DNA of 64,000 bases from Pomacea canaliculata (GCF_003073045.1 NC_037596.1:14759012-14823011), one strand, 5' to 3'; counted from the first letter of the stretch, positions 11,147-23,229 are shown. Notes: generated from the letters alone by a model not told the origin. Numbers and translations are program-made.

Positions 11147-12365
11147 CCTCACTTTGACATTCCCGACTTTTAAACTTTTAAATTAATTTTGTTTGCTGTT
11201 TTCCATTATTCCTCCTATTTTACTTTCACACCAGTATTCTGTGATGCATAAAACCTTTGCTTAATCTTCTTTGACATTTGTGAGTCTTTTTTTTAAAAGA
11301 ATAGCATTGAATATTGAACTAAATTTTGAAGTATGTTTTACTGTATAATATTATCTTAAATAATATTTAAAAAATGTTTTATTAAACAAAACGGGAAAGC
11401 AAAATATAGAGACTAAATTAAGGGAAGAGAAATCTTTTCCTGGAAGAAAAATATTCACGAAGAAATTATAGATATACAAATATGTATTGAATAACACAAG
11501 AAAAATATTCACAAAGAAATTATAGATATACAAAGAAGTATCTTCCCCTCGTCTCTCGACACTCATGCTGCATGCTACTTGAAGTCTTATGGGTTTTAAT
11601 TTCCGTGAGCTTAACATCTTCCTCGTTCTTTCTGTGAAGATATCCACAGCTTGACATACACATACTACTGATACTTTCACAATAACTTCCAGAAATCCGG
11701 CAGTTGTGTACTGAGCATTGGTCAAAGTACGAACGCACTTAACATGCCCACGGAAACCTGTCTCCATCCCACTAATAAAAGATTAATTAAATTTAAGAAC
11801 TTCAACTATTAACCTTCGTCGCGGATAAGTTTTTAGTGAGAAACTACTGCTCTGGGTCTCTATAACTAGACTTACTATACTGAGAAAAACAACACAAAGA
11901 CACGGTCTGTTCACCATACATCTTCAGCTCTACAAAGAAATATTTCCAAACGTGGCATTATGCTGAATCCGTAAGAGACACTGCTTTCTTCATCTTTTTA
12001 TTATTATTTTTTTTTTACCTGAATTGAGCATAGGGCCGCAACGCTGCTTTCATGGAAACAGTATTTACTATCGGATCACATTCCTATAATCTGAAGAAGA
12101 AACTAGAAGTTGAATGGAACCTGTACGACAATCTTTAATATACCTCAAATACAGTGACCGAGACATACATGTAAGCAAACCCACAATTATTTCCTTTGTT
12201 TGATGCGATAAATGAAATCATTTCACGTCTAGAAACTGATTTTTTGAAATAATGTTTGTAATGGATTCTTTTGCTATGTGCGTTCACACTGGTCATCTGT
12301 CTATGAATCCTTCACCAGGCTTTATTCACCTACATTCGAATAAATTTTGTTTGCGCTTGTAAGAT
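11147..12365. repeat. 3' flank shared with 29400-31088
   Basis: This stretch aligns along most of its length with the sequence after Ig3, including the block at 11540-11790. It has no conserved coding frame. A - strand open frame at 11351-11767 is not kept in the other copies. It forms part of a segmental duplication of about 2.7-3.1 kb (9840-12550 against 28140-31260). Confidence 0.6.
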
Positions 12366-12426
12366 TTAAGTTAGTAGACTGAGACAACCTGTGGGATGGG
12401 GAATCTTCTCTGGAAACACGCGCAGC
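12366..12426 (-). pseudogene. orphan ODC-like terminal exon (ghost copy 1)
   Basis: After a TTGCAG acceptor this reads G, then LRVFPEKIPHPTGCLSLLT, then TAA. It matches the terminal exon of the five ODC-like genes in sequence and phase but lacks one codon. No ODC exons lie upstream of it on the - strand before the end of unit A. It is a leftover 3' end of a lost or rearranged copy. Confidence 0.6.
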
Positions 12427-12886
12427 CTGCAAGTAACAAGTAAAGATTTTAGAAACACCATTATATTCAGTAATATGTTGTTATTATAAACACCTGACTA
12501 GAAATTTACTTGGCAGCAATGGGCTTCACAAAGGAGTAACCCAGAGATATGACATGGGGAAAGGGGGATGAGATCGCCGTGTGGACTAAGAGGTCAAGGG
12601 ATGCTCAGAGTTTTCCAGTAAGCCTTGTGTCACGGTCTACTTTCCAATATTTTAGACCAGGGATGCCCAACCTACGGCCCGCGGGCCATATCCGGCCCGC
12701 GAAGCTTCTGCCCACAGTTCATGAAATCGGCATGTTAGTAATAAAGCAAACCTTAAAAAAAAAAAATAAAAAAAAAAAGCGAGAAAAAGGGGCGAAGAAG
12801 TATTTATCCGTACGTAGGGGTATCTCTCAATCTTTCGATGAATTTCATTCTTGATTTTCGTTTTGGGAGAAAACTCCGTTCAAGAC
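12427..12886. other. rearranged spacer with a hAT-like fragment and an A-rich tract
   Basis: The first part matches the spacer upstream of the other orphan exon (27900-28130) and 41470-41960, including the gatatgacatgggg motif. From 12658 (CAGGGATGCCCAACC, then GGCCCGCGGGCC) it resembles one end of a hAT-family miniature element. An A-rich run follows at about 12753-12790. I cannot see the second terminus. Confidence 0.45.
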
Positions 12887-13560
12887 GCACATCTGTGGCG
12901 ATGCGTTTTTGCCGTCTCCGGCGACAGCAGGGCGTTAATGAATTAACTTCTCCAGTTGGTGCATACGGTGACTGTCCCCAGGTTTCGCTCTAGTTGCCCC
13001 CCTAGTGTGTCTCCGTGGTCGCTGGCAGCACACGGTAGTAAACTCTTGCCTTGCACCTGTAGGCTGGTTTCCCGTTGCCCTGGTCTCCGTCATGCTAGTT
13101 GTCCAGTGGCTCTTCACAGTTTTCTCACCTTACCGGAGTGTTAATGATTCTGATTTTCGGTGCTCTTTCTCGGCACTCAACTACCGGCCAGTCTCGAGGT
13201 GCTTGCTCCTTGACAAACCAGGCCCCAGGTTGTACTCTGATCGTGACAGCCACAATTAACGAGTACTCCACCAATACACTTGTGTGTGTTTGCGGGAAGG
13301 GGTATTGCAAGGGTATCTCTCTGGGTTTGTATCAGTGCGTGTGTGTGTGTGTGAGAGAGAGAGACAAAAGATGATCAACAAGAGAAATCGCTGTTATACT
13401 AGAAATGCTCAACATTTGCAAGAAATTCAGTATTTCGCGCGTTTTCAGCGAGTAAAGACCATGCGGACTTGTAAGTACAAACAAGTAAGTTACAATGCTG
13501 AGAAAAACTCAAAGACACGATCAGTTCACCATACATCTTCAGCACTATAGAGAAACACTT
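12887..13560. repeat. GC-richer repeat block R1, copy 1
   Basis: Begins cacatctgtggcgatgcg and ends in a (TG)n(AG)n tract and a short flank. Copies lie at 44920-45530 and 54630-55215, each just beyond the 3' flank of an ODC-like gene. Open frames occur on both strands but differ between copies through indels, so I treat it as an unclassified repeat. Confidence 0.5.
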
Positions 13561-14479
13561 CCAAACGTGGCATTATATTAAATCTGTAGGAGAATCTGCA
13601 TAAAGGAAAACGGTATTTATTATCGGGTCACATTCATATAACCTGTGCAGGAAACTAGTAATTAAATTGAACACAATCTCCCATTTTTTGAGACTGTGAG
13701 TAAAAGAAGTGACCTAACCTACCAGAAGAGCAGAAATTTTCTAACTAAAATGCAAAATAAAGTACAAATTACAATACAATACAATAACCTTACAATACAA
13801 AAGGCAAAAAAAGAAATATTACAAAGTATATAATAAAAATACAATACAAAGCTAAAATAATGTATTTATGCTCACGAAGTAGTGGCTACTATAAAGAACA
13901 TTTTTTACCATGTTCTTAGGGTGAAATATATTACATATTATATTCTTCACTGTCCGACACACAAAAAGCCTATAAAGAAATTTACGGGTATTTATCAAAG
14001 AGGTAAAGTACTTATGCAATCCACTCAAAAACAAGAGTTTTATCCAAACATGAATATAACAAAAATGTATAACAGAGTGAGATACATTTTGGGTAGATTT
14101 CTTTATCATCGAAACGAAAAACTCCAGTCAGATATTATAACTATAGCAAAGATTTTCCTTTTTAACCCAATCCCTAATCATTGAATTTAACTACCACTAC
14201 ACAACAAAAAGATAAAGATTTTTCCATAACAAATATAAGATCTCTAATAAACATCCAAAACAGTGACAGAGACAGAAATTTACAAAGCAAGCTTAGCTAC
14301 AATTATTTCTTTTGTTTGAGGCGATTAATAATTTTACATATAGAAACTGGTTTCTTGGAAAAATTTTTTTTTGTAATGGATACTTTTGCTGTGTGGGCTT
14401 ACATCTGTCTATGAATCCTTCACCTTCCCTTATTCACCTCCATTCAAATAAAGCTTGTTTATGCTTGTAAAAGCTTGAG
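13561..14479. other. 3' flank of ODC-A
   Basis: AT-rich sequence with many caaaatacaata-type repeats, conserved downstream of ODC-D (45850-46820) and ODC-E (55490-56275). On the - strand a gaataagg variant of a polyadenylation signal lies about 50 bp after the ODC-A stop. No gene seen. Confidence 0.45.
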
Positions 14480-17400
14480 TCAGTTAACTGAGACAGCCTG
14501 TGCGATGGGAATCTTCTTCTCTGGAAACACGCGCAACCTGTAAGTAAAAAGTGAAGACTTTAGACACGCCTTTATATTAGATATATTGGTCTAGATACAT
14601 CATCAGCAACAACATCTGGAGACAATGACTATAACAATGACAATGACAATTCTTTATTAACGAGAGGTAAAAATAAGCAAGAAAATGCTTTTTTCCATTT
14701 AGCCTTCACTTCAAGTAAATGAAGTAATTAGGAGAGAAAGAAAAAATGTCAGGGATGCAGTTTAGGGGCGTATGTGAAGGTATGTCGCTATGAAAAAAAA
14801 AATGTAGAAGCAGAAATAAACCAGAGAGATTAGATACAGAGAGGGTGCACTCGCGACCGGCGGGTAAAACTCGTTGGTTAGAGTTATCTTTCGTAATGGG
14901 ATGCTACGAAACAACACGGCACAAGGCGATCGTTTGAGGCAAGGTGGGGAAATTGTTCTGCAATTAACTGTCAGATTGCCAGATTTAAATTAACCTCAAA
15001 AGAAAAACGTTTCCACAATTTCCCAAAGGACGAAGAGAGGTAAGCTACAAATTTATTCTCAAATTACGATCCCTAAGTGTACTGTAGTTGAGAGCAGTCT
15101 ACTACAACGCGTTTGCTCGATTTCTATGATTATTAAAACGACTTTACTGATTATACTGTGAAACTGTGTGATGAATTCTCACTTATCTGATTAGAAACCT
15201 ATTTAAATTTGTTATAGTATTTTCATTTAAGGCATTCGTCTCTGGGGTGAGGTGTTATAAAAATATTTGTTATTAATATATTGAAAAAATTATTACAACA
15301 GGTCCAAAATATGGATGAACTTTACGAGAAGGAAAGATTTTGACCATCTTACACCATTTGATGTGTATAGAAAAGGATACTATCTCTGCTCGGATCATTT
15401 CGAGGAAAGTCAGTACAACTGTCCAACCCCCCAAAAAAGTCTTAAGAGGCTGTTAAGATATTGGAGTGTGCCTATTGTAAAAATATTGACCAGTTAATTC
15501 CTGGGAAAAAAGTTAAATCTCAGTTGATTCAACTTCTGTGGGAAGAGCTGAAAAGCAATGACCTCTGTTGTCCACTTGGTGCGTGTGATCTGAAAGGAAG
15601 TGTGATTAATCAATGTTTGCCTTCATTTTTCTCTTAAAGATAACTCTGTGTCTTCTTTGAAAAAGGAACCAAAAAAAAATCGAAAAATGTTGAAGTTACA
15701 TCATTTGTAGCTTTTAAGCTAAAGTAATTTAAACTTTTTTTAGAACAGTGTGAAAGAAAATGTTATAAATCTTTATTTAAAGTACATGTGTGAATGATCC
15801 CTTTTGAGTATCTATTTGCTGTATATTTCATAGTAAGCATAGCTGTTATCTTTAAATTGTCAACCAATGTTCTTACAATAAGGGATATGAATGTATATAA
15901 ATATATACATTATTATTAATAGTATTATTATGATTTGTTATTAATTATGATTATGATGATTTGTGTGAGAATTTATTGCCCATGCTTGCATGTAAACAGA
16001 AATCTATATGTCTCAGTATGTGAGCAAGTCTTCTGAATGTGGTTTGTTTATATTCATGTGTAAGTCTGTTTTACTGCTTTTCTCATATTCCTAAATTCTC
16101 ATAAATTAGATTTTTATGGATTTTAAATAAATGCAAATTTGTGCTCATGGATGTGCTGTTTGAATTTATAAAAGTTATCCTTTTTAAATATAGTCAGCTG
16201 TCATACTTGTATTAAAACTCTCCCAAACAACCCTCATCTAAGCAATTCTCATCAATAAAAGACCCAAAAATCTGTTCTTAGATAAACGTCATTTCATATC
16301 GCAAACATCTAGACATTTACTCCAAAGATAAACACTGCTAGCGACGACTTTGTTTAGTAGTGCTTGATAGTAGCAACTGCGCGTAGCATCACTTAGCGAA
16401 GGGACGCAACTCCGTCACTACTCTCTAAATAAACATCGGTTAAGGGGAGTTCACTCTAGCAAAATAAAAGTCGCAGACGACACATGGCTGACATGACAAC
16501 TGAAGGAAGCTGACGTGTGTTTAGAGAAGCTCAGAAGTCAGCGATTAAACAGTGATTCCTTGTCTAGACTAGGTAACATTCGTTAACCTCTTCGCTATTT
16601 ATTTTATTCTACTCCAATGTTTTATTTAAGGCTTTGTCAACGATTTCATGTGTGGAGAAATCTCTGAATCGATAAGACGTATAGTTGACTAAGTGAACAG
16701 AGTGTAGAGCGAACGACAAGGAAAAAGTATGTATAGAGAATTATTACAGATAAATTTCTTGGGAATTATTTCAGGAGTTGTTGTAACCGAGGCGTGCAGG
16801 CCGTTGGTGAGAGGCACTAACACCGTCTGAGCCGATCAAATGCAGATCTAGACATCGTCTCGTCGCAAGGATTGTCTCCCCTGTCAGTCAACATGCCGGT
16901 TTCCAGCTGCTGTCAGTGCAGACTACGCCAGTGGTCAGTCGTAGTCTCATCGGAAGATTCGTGTGGAATCTCCAAGTAGCAGGTGTCAAGGTGTTTCCCC
17001 CAGCGGACTACCTTCAGCGAGAAATTGACGGAGGAAAGATACTCCTTAATATCCGACGGTCTGAGAAGATCTCCAATACAGACCTGTGGGAGAGAGCCAA
17101 CCAAAAGCCTGCCAGCCAAGACATCAAGAAGCGTAAGTGGGGCTGGATTGGCCACACTCTACGAAAGCCAGCCGACAATTTAACGAGACAAGCTATGGCC
17201 TGAAACCCACAGGGGAGGCGCAAGGTTGGGAGACCCAGACAGACGGGGAGGAGATCAGTCCACAGAGAGGCAGAGACACCTGGCATGACATGGTCCCAAC
17301 TGGAAAGGGACGCCCAGGACCGGGTCCGATGGCGGGGTGTGGTTGTGGCCCTATGCTCCACTTGGGGCGAATAGGAAACAAGACAAGAAGAGCATGTTTT

Positions 17401-20400
17401 TGGTTGAACCATTTGCAGAAACTATTTAATAAGAAAGGAAGAAACTAAGGAAACTTAAGAAGTATTAAGTCGGTATTAGACCAGGACAACTTTTAACATA
17501 TCTACAGCTAACAAACTGACATATATTTATTGTATGTGGAACGACAGAGCACTTGTCAGTGCCTGTTCCTAAGTCTGTGTGCCTTGACGCAGTGTGCTGA
17601 GGTTTGACACAAAGACTATCGTACATTTCGGAGCATAGCCCAGCTTTAAACCCAGCGGCATGTTTCCGGATTTGTCACATTCAGTTCAAATTGAATTTTC
17701 AATGAACTCCATGTTAAAGTGTTAACTGTTCACAGACAATTTGAAGCATCCAGATCTGTTGCTGAAGTACACACCCTTATCAAGGTGAAAACGAGACAAA
17801 ATAATTACGATGCAGTTTTAGAGTGTGGCTTATTGATGAAAAAAAGAGAGATGTAAAAATCATGGTGGGTGCGGCTTATGTACAGGTGCGCTTAACAGAC
17901 CAACATTTATGGTAATTAAATCTAAAATGAATAACAATCACAAATTCATCTAAACAAAGTCATCAGCTTGACAAAGTGTAAACATGATCAAAAGCAAAAT
18001 AAATTAAAAACAAAACAAAGCATGCGATAAAGATCATAAGAACAGCATCTCACCAGATATCTTCAGCACAGTAAGGGAAAACCTCAGGTAAGAGCATGCC
18101 GTTGAAGCCGCAGTACAAGCTGATGGTGTAGTAACCCATGTTACGGACACACAGGTAGTCGCCGACTTTCATCTCAGGTAGGTCCACCTGGTCAAGGATC
18201 AAATCTATGCCGGCACACGTGGGTCCCCACAGGCTACATTTATACTTCTTGGGGTTTGTATGTGCCTGACAAGGTGAGATTAAGATCCATTCATCATTTT
18301 ATTTATATATAGATATAATATGTCTGTGTGAAGCAGAAATATCAAATAGTGAGAGAACGGTGCACTATGGTGTGCTCTGAAGAATATATGCATAGATGCA
18401 CACAAGTGATGTACTTTAAAAGATGTGCAATGAAGTAAGTAAATTTAGTTGTGTAAAGTCACTCATATATAATTTTATATCACTTATATTGTCCGCTGTA
18501 ACCGCAACGACGTTACCCACGGCTCCAAACTCACATAAAGAGGCTCAACAGTCGGCTTTATTGTACGAAGTAAGGCAAACATCAGGAACGATCCAAAAAC
18601 ACCATCGTTTAGGAAATATCTGAATGTGTTGTGACAGCTCTCTACCATGGAGTTTTGTTGGTCTGCAAAACAGAAAAAAAAAAATAAGCAAAAAACTAAA
18701 TGACTGAAGGAAAAATAAAAAAGAGAAGAAAAACAAAAGATCGATCGGATGTAAGAAATCAATACAAAGAATCAAAGAATACCTGGTGTATCACGTGACT
18801 CGAGACGTTTCCCTATGACGTTGACGGCGAGGGTGAAGGCAGAAGCAACAAAGTATGTTCCTGGCTCGGCTATGAGGCGGATATTTCTTTCTGGAGGGAA
18901 ATACTTCTGTAGAGCCTCGTTCACGACCTCAGCCGTCTGTAAATTAAAAGAACTAATGACTAAAAAAATGTATATTTGTCTAAGAAACATCGAATGAACA
19001 AACGTGCAATTGTCTGGTGTTTTGTATCACTTTAATCACGTTAACACACCAGAATAATAATAAGAAAATGCACTCACAATATCTATATATTACCTTGAAC
19101 TACTCATGAAGTAGCTTGCTGGTACTATATGTGTCCAAGATTTCACTTTGACCTTACTTTGGTAACAAATTTAATTTTTTTCTTACCCTTTCAAAGTGTT
19201 CTTCTTCGCCTGAGCACCCCAGGAATCCTCCACCGATATCAAGCAGATGGAAAGAGAAGCCGAGCTCTTTTGCCATGTCGAAGGCTTTTGCTGCCATTGT
19301 GATTGCGGCTGAGTAGGCCTCAGGCTCCAGCACACCACTGCCGACGTTGAAGCTGTAAAGCAAAAGTGGGTATTATTTCTTCAGTCTATGATTCTGCTAC
19401 CTTTCCTGTCTGTATGTTTGTCGTGATATGTGTATCTTATTTTTATATTTTTTTTCTCCCTTTCTTCACCCTTGTGTTTTTCACATCGTACCGTTATCAA
19501 GAATACTGTAACCCGTATGTGAAGTCTTTTATCTGTCTAGCCGACATTCGTCCAACAGGCTGTCTGTCTTTTACTAGTCTCAAATACACATGTCTAGTGT
19601 CCGGTAGTTTAACTGTATTGTATATGGATCAACTTCAGAGTCAAATACCTGATCCCCTCTCTCCTAAGGACCGCTCACCTGATGCCAATGACGTTGAGTT
19701 GTAGCTGCTGTGCTTTCAAAAGCAGGTGTGGAACATCCTCAAGGTGACAGCCATATTTGTTGCCTATCTCCCGATGATGCTTGAATCCGGACTTGGGCAC
19801 AATTCGCAGTAGAAGACTTTGTCACATGACACAAAATACTTTAGTCATTAAACCCTGCAGACTATTTGGATCTAGAACAAGACAAGTCTGAATAGTGAGC
19901 CTGGTCAACCGCTTCATTTGTTTCTTTACTTCCGACGACAAGTATAAGTAGTCTTGCATAGTGGTTCCAGTAAAGGGATTAATGAATGAACAAATTTAAA
20001 ACCCCAAACTCTACTTTTACTCATAAATATGCCCTGTCGCTTATACCAATTGTTTTACTTTAGGGTATATGTATGAGCTTGTTTATAGATGTATGTATAT
20101 ATATGTGTATAAATGCATATTTGTGTAGAAATATGTATAAATCTTAGATATTGTGTATAACTGCATCTATATGTGCATAATGAGTGTAAGTGTATTGATG
20201 TTTATGTCTTTATGCATATATGTGAATAAATATGTGTATTTGTGTACACGTGTGCTAGATATTGTATGTTTGCTCGAGTGCAGTATGGAGTGTGTGAAAG
20301 TGTGGTAGCATTTTCAGTGAAGCCACGTACTCTGTTTAGTATCGATGTACATTTGAGGAGGTTAGTGAGGTCACGTGGTGTCTACTACTAACCGAGATCG

Positions 20401-20596
20401 TGGGAAAGCTTCTTTGATTTTCTGCAGCTCAACCTCGTTGTCAAAACTCATCATCTCTACACCTTTAGAGTTGGCGAAATGGATGAAGGAGTTTTGTTTG
20501 CATGGATTGGCAAACACGATACGGGAAGGTGCAACACACATCGCGAGTACGAGGTCTATTTCTTTCTGGAAAAAGCAATCATTTTCATCATCACCA

Positions 20597-20632
<36 letters not shown>

Positions 20633-22106
20633 TCGATATGTGACTTCTTTCAAATCAGCCACGAAACAACAAAAGATTGTTTTCAATCAATCGATCAATC
20701 AATCAGAATAGTACCTGGCTGGCGCAATCAAAACCTGCTCCAAGATGCGCCAACAGCTTGACCACAAGTGGAGAAGGGTTGCACTTGACGGCTTTGCAGA
20801 CAGAGATAACAAGTTTGACTAATTTGTGCATGTTGTATGGACAACATAGTCATAATACAACACAAGAACAACAAGGCTACTGCAAAATAAACTAATGAAT
20901 CTTAATTTCTATTTTTAAGTTTTGACTTGTAGCTTCTGCCTATAACTGTTTACTTCAAGCAGTCTTTTGGAGACGAAGTTTTGTTCAAAAATGTGCAAGC
21001 AAAAAAGTTTCTTTAATGAACTTTATCCTCTGATGTGCTAAAACTAAAAGATCGAGTATTGACACAATGCTGTGTTACATATGTTTAAAGCCGAAAGCGA
21101 GCAAACGGAAATAAGGTGACTGTTACCATAGAAAGGTTCTACCCGGGGTATCAGTCTCAGCCATTTCTCGTACTTTTCCACCACGTCACCGAGGTCAAAG
21201 ACATAAAACGCATCTTCTCTTTTCTGTAACACAGGTCAGAGTGTTATCAATGTTACGCAAATATACTTAACTTGAAACATTCTTAGACAGGCAGCAGTTT
21301 CATAACTTTTATATTTACATGTTTAAGTCTTAGCAAAGCAGATTTAAATAGCAACCAAAAATATACAGGAAAAAACCCCCCCCCCCCCAGAGATTATCAA
21401 TGTCTCAGATAGTCAAATAAACCTTAGTTTTAAACATCGAGTTTTACGAATAGGTGCTTAAATAAATATTAGAAATATACATCGCTAGATGTACTGATTA
21501 AGCAATAATGAAGATTAACCAGCGAGGCAGCTTTTTGTGACAGTCGAGTATTTAGTGCGTTTGATCTCTAAGCAGAAGTTCTGGTATTCGATCGAAGCTC
21601 GTTTTGACCGGTAACGATAACAAATCTTCTCTGTATGCGTTCTTTCTTTTTTTTTTCGCAAAAATTTGACGGGACACATGACTTCTTCATGTATTTCAAC
21701 CCATGCGAGGGGGACTTATATGAGGTCAAATTATACTGGTATCTAAAATAGCTAACTTTTACGTGTACCTATAAAAATTGGATTAAGAAGTAAAATTTCT
21801 GCAACTGTAAGTACAAGACCCTCTTACCATTTAGGTAGCTGAGTTTCGTCATAACTGTTACTCACCTACACAGTTCCCTCCTCCTTCCCTTTACTCGTGG
21901 TCAGTTTTCACCTTTAAGGAGAAAACACACAAATATTGTGACGATTAGCCTCGTTAGTGTCTCACCTGCTGTAACATCTCCTCAGCTTTTGCCCGCAGCA
22001 CCTCCATGGTAGGCAGCGTGTGACCAGGGACCAGCTTTACCTTGTAGGTATTTCTGGCCTGACATAGTCTCTCGTCGGGCCTGTCACCCAGGGTAACCCA
22101 GTCCAT
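14480..22106 (-). CDS. ornithine decarboxylase-like protein, copy A (intact)
   Basis: Ten exons on the - strand: 21966-22106, 21127-21223, 20715-20791, 20393-20565, 19679-19816, 19187-19352, 18783-18936, 18535-18662, 18054-18265 and 14480-14537. Together they give 1344 nt and 447 residues with no stop. This is a fold-III PLP decarboxylase (alanine racemase-like barrel plus C-terminal beta domain). The PLP lysine is Lys82 (PFYAVKCN). GFDCAS (Asp101), LLLRI (Arg167), DIGGGF (247-252), EPG (Glu288), NDG (Asp336) and WGPTC (Cys375) are all kept. The positions of human His197, Arg277 and Asp361 are Asn211, Thr291 and Ala376. The antizyme-binding-like stretch ([16 protein letters not shown]) is preserved. 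The C-terminus is an 18-residue exon (VFPEKK...AVSVN) rather than the longer mammalian degron. Canonical ODC makes putrescine from ornithine in the cytosol as a dimer. The substitutions make that activity uncertain here. Confidence 0.85.
14821..16426 (+). mobile_element. THAP-encoding DNA transposon derivative in the last intron of ODC-A
   Basis: Units B, D and E run uninterrupted where unit A carries this 1.6-kb insert. AAATAAA occurs on both sides (14814-14820 and 16427-16433), which suggests a 7-8 bp target duplication as made by P-type elements. Only weak terminal inverted similarity is visible (AGAGAGATTAG against AGAGAGTAGTG). A THAP domain is encoded inside, but no transposase core is present, so it would be a deletion derivative. 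Confidence 0.6.
14945..15497 (+). pseudogene. THAP zinc-finger domain in two exons
   Basis: Exon 1 (open at 14945, ends 15039 before GTAAGC) encodes WGNCSAINC and then [11 protein letters not shown]. Exon 2 (15302-15497) encodes [13 protein letters not shown] and [12 protein letters not shown], then stops. The C2CH ligands (CxxxxC and CxxH) and the HNFPKD and W motifs are those of THAP domains, which bind DNA in P-element transposases and many animal proteins. No in-frame Met precedes exon 1 and nothing like a nuclease follows, so it is a fragment or a solo-THAP remnant. An AATAAA lies near 16124. Confidence 0.65.
17030..17375 (+). mobile_element. LINE fragment (C-terminal end of a reverse transcriptase ORF)
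   Basis: Frame reads [20 protein letters not shown], then a TGA where Trp is expected (17201-17203), then [14 protein letters not shown], then [20 protein letters not shown] before TAG. This is the common tail of non-LTR retrotransposon ORF2 proteins in invertebrates. Units D and E have different sequence at this place, so the fragment is private to unit A. It lies inside the last ODC-A intron, in the opposite orientation to the gene. Confidence 0.75.
20598..20630. repeat. (CGT)11 microsatellite beside the ODC-A exon 4 acceptor
   Basis: Eleven CGT units end about 33 bp from the acceptor side of exon 4, in the region of the branch point and pyrimidine tract on the - strand. The corresponding tracts have about five units in D and E and three in B. 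Length differs between otherwise similar paralogues. Confidence 0.9.
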
Positions 22107-23229
22107 GGCACTTCTCTACAGGTGTACGACAGGTGTGACTACGTCTGACTGCAACACCTTTATGAACATCTCGTCACCTCACTGTTACTGCATTATTATT
22201 ATCACCAATCATTATCACCTTGATAGTTACAATTTTGAGACATATTCATAATGTGTGCTTTGCGTGGATGCTTTTGTGTATGCGTGATAGAGAAAGGAGG
22301 AGGAGGTGTGTATAGAGTGAAATAGACGTGTGTGTCTGTGTGAGTGTGTGTGAGAGAGAGAGAGGGAGAGAAAAGATTAGTCCAGTCTCAGCTGCTTTAT
22401 GCCACAACTCATTTGTTTTTTCTAGCAGCGCATATTACATCAACAAAATTAATTCCATAACACCTATCAGCAATATTAGTGGAATTCTCTTGTCCCGTTG
22501 CTAAAATTAGACCTTAGACATCAAACACATTATGATCCTAATTCTAAAGCTAGGTGTGATCGTTAATTAGAAATTACGGAGGAAAAGAAAAGGAATAAAT
22601 TGTTAAAGTTTATAAAACTAACAAAACACGTTAAGCCAGCAACAAAAGAACATCTGCGTTTGACTCAACAAACGTACATACTAACGAAATCTCTTTGTGA
22701 ACAATTAGTCTTTTTGTTTTAGTTAACTACTCTCACCTATACAAAAAAGTGCGAACTAGTCTCATAGTAGCTCTGCTTGAATGTTTCACTGTTAAGTATG
22801 AAGAAAGCTTACTCAAAATGTAGCGAGGGTTCTCGAATACTTCTACTAGTAATAATAATGAGTACTTACAATGTGCAGACCAAGATATATCGTACTCTAT
22901 GACCATTGAGTGAACACCTTAGTAGAGAAAATGAGAAAATTCCTGTGATAATGTGAAGCCTACCTTTCAGCAGCTCTGCACACGGAAGACGGAGTAACAC
23001 TGAAAGAAACTGAAATCTGTGAACCAAATGTGCCTCGCCTGACGACGAAAGTGAAATGACATCAGCATAATGTAGATATTAGATAACGATACTAGCAATC
23101 CGCAAATTGTGTGTTTAGAGGGTCGGTGTGTGTGTGTGTGTGTGGAGGGTCTGTGCGTGCTGGATATATTTGTATGTGCATGTGTCTGATGTATGAAAAG
23201 GCAATAACAATAGACACCACACTTATATA
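22107..23229 (-). promoter_or_regulatory. 5' untranslated exons and candidate promoter of ODC-A
   Basis: The coding exon begins nine bases before ATG, after an acctgtag acceptor at 22116-22117. A conserved upstream exon is 22870-22917 (acceptor ctactaag, donor GTAAGT). Another ends at 22964 (donor GTAGGC). A TATATAAG box lies at 23222-23229, about 260 bp before that donor, and is kept in B (37807-37814) and D (54133-54140) but changed in E. No transcript supports these exons. Confidence 0.4.

Noticed and set aside
11351..11767. 138-codon - strand frame
   Set aside because: Not preserved at the duplicate locus near 29890-30150 or at 5290-5590.
13852..14109. Opposed open frames in the ODC-A 3' flank
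   Set aside because: AT-rich, no domain, and broken in the D and E flanks.
17881..17920. Candidate ODC terminal exon just after exon 9 (ctgttaag acceptor)
   Set aside because: The phase gives a Cys instead of the Trp codon and the acceptor is lost in copies B and D. The exon at 14480-14537 fits better.
18423..18623. + strand frame repeated at 49189 and 58593
   Set aside because: It is the antisense shadow of ODC exon 8 and its intron; the - strand exon explains the conservation.
19366..19704. + strand 112-codon frame repeated at 59536
   Set aside because: It lies across the intron between ODC exons 5 and 6 and is hydrophobic only because of T-rich intron sequence. It is preserved through recent duplication.
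20375..20895. + strand frames with Ser or His/Arg runs
   Set aside because: Antisense of exon 4 plus translation of the CGT microsatellite.
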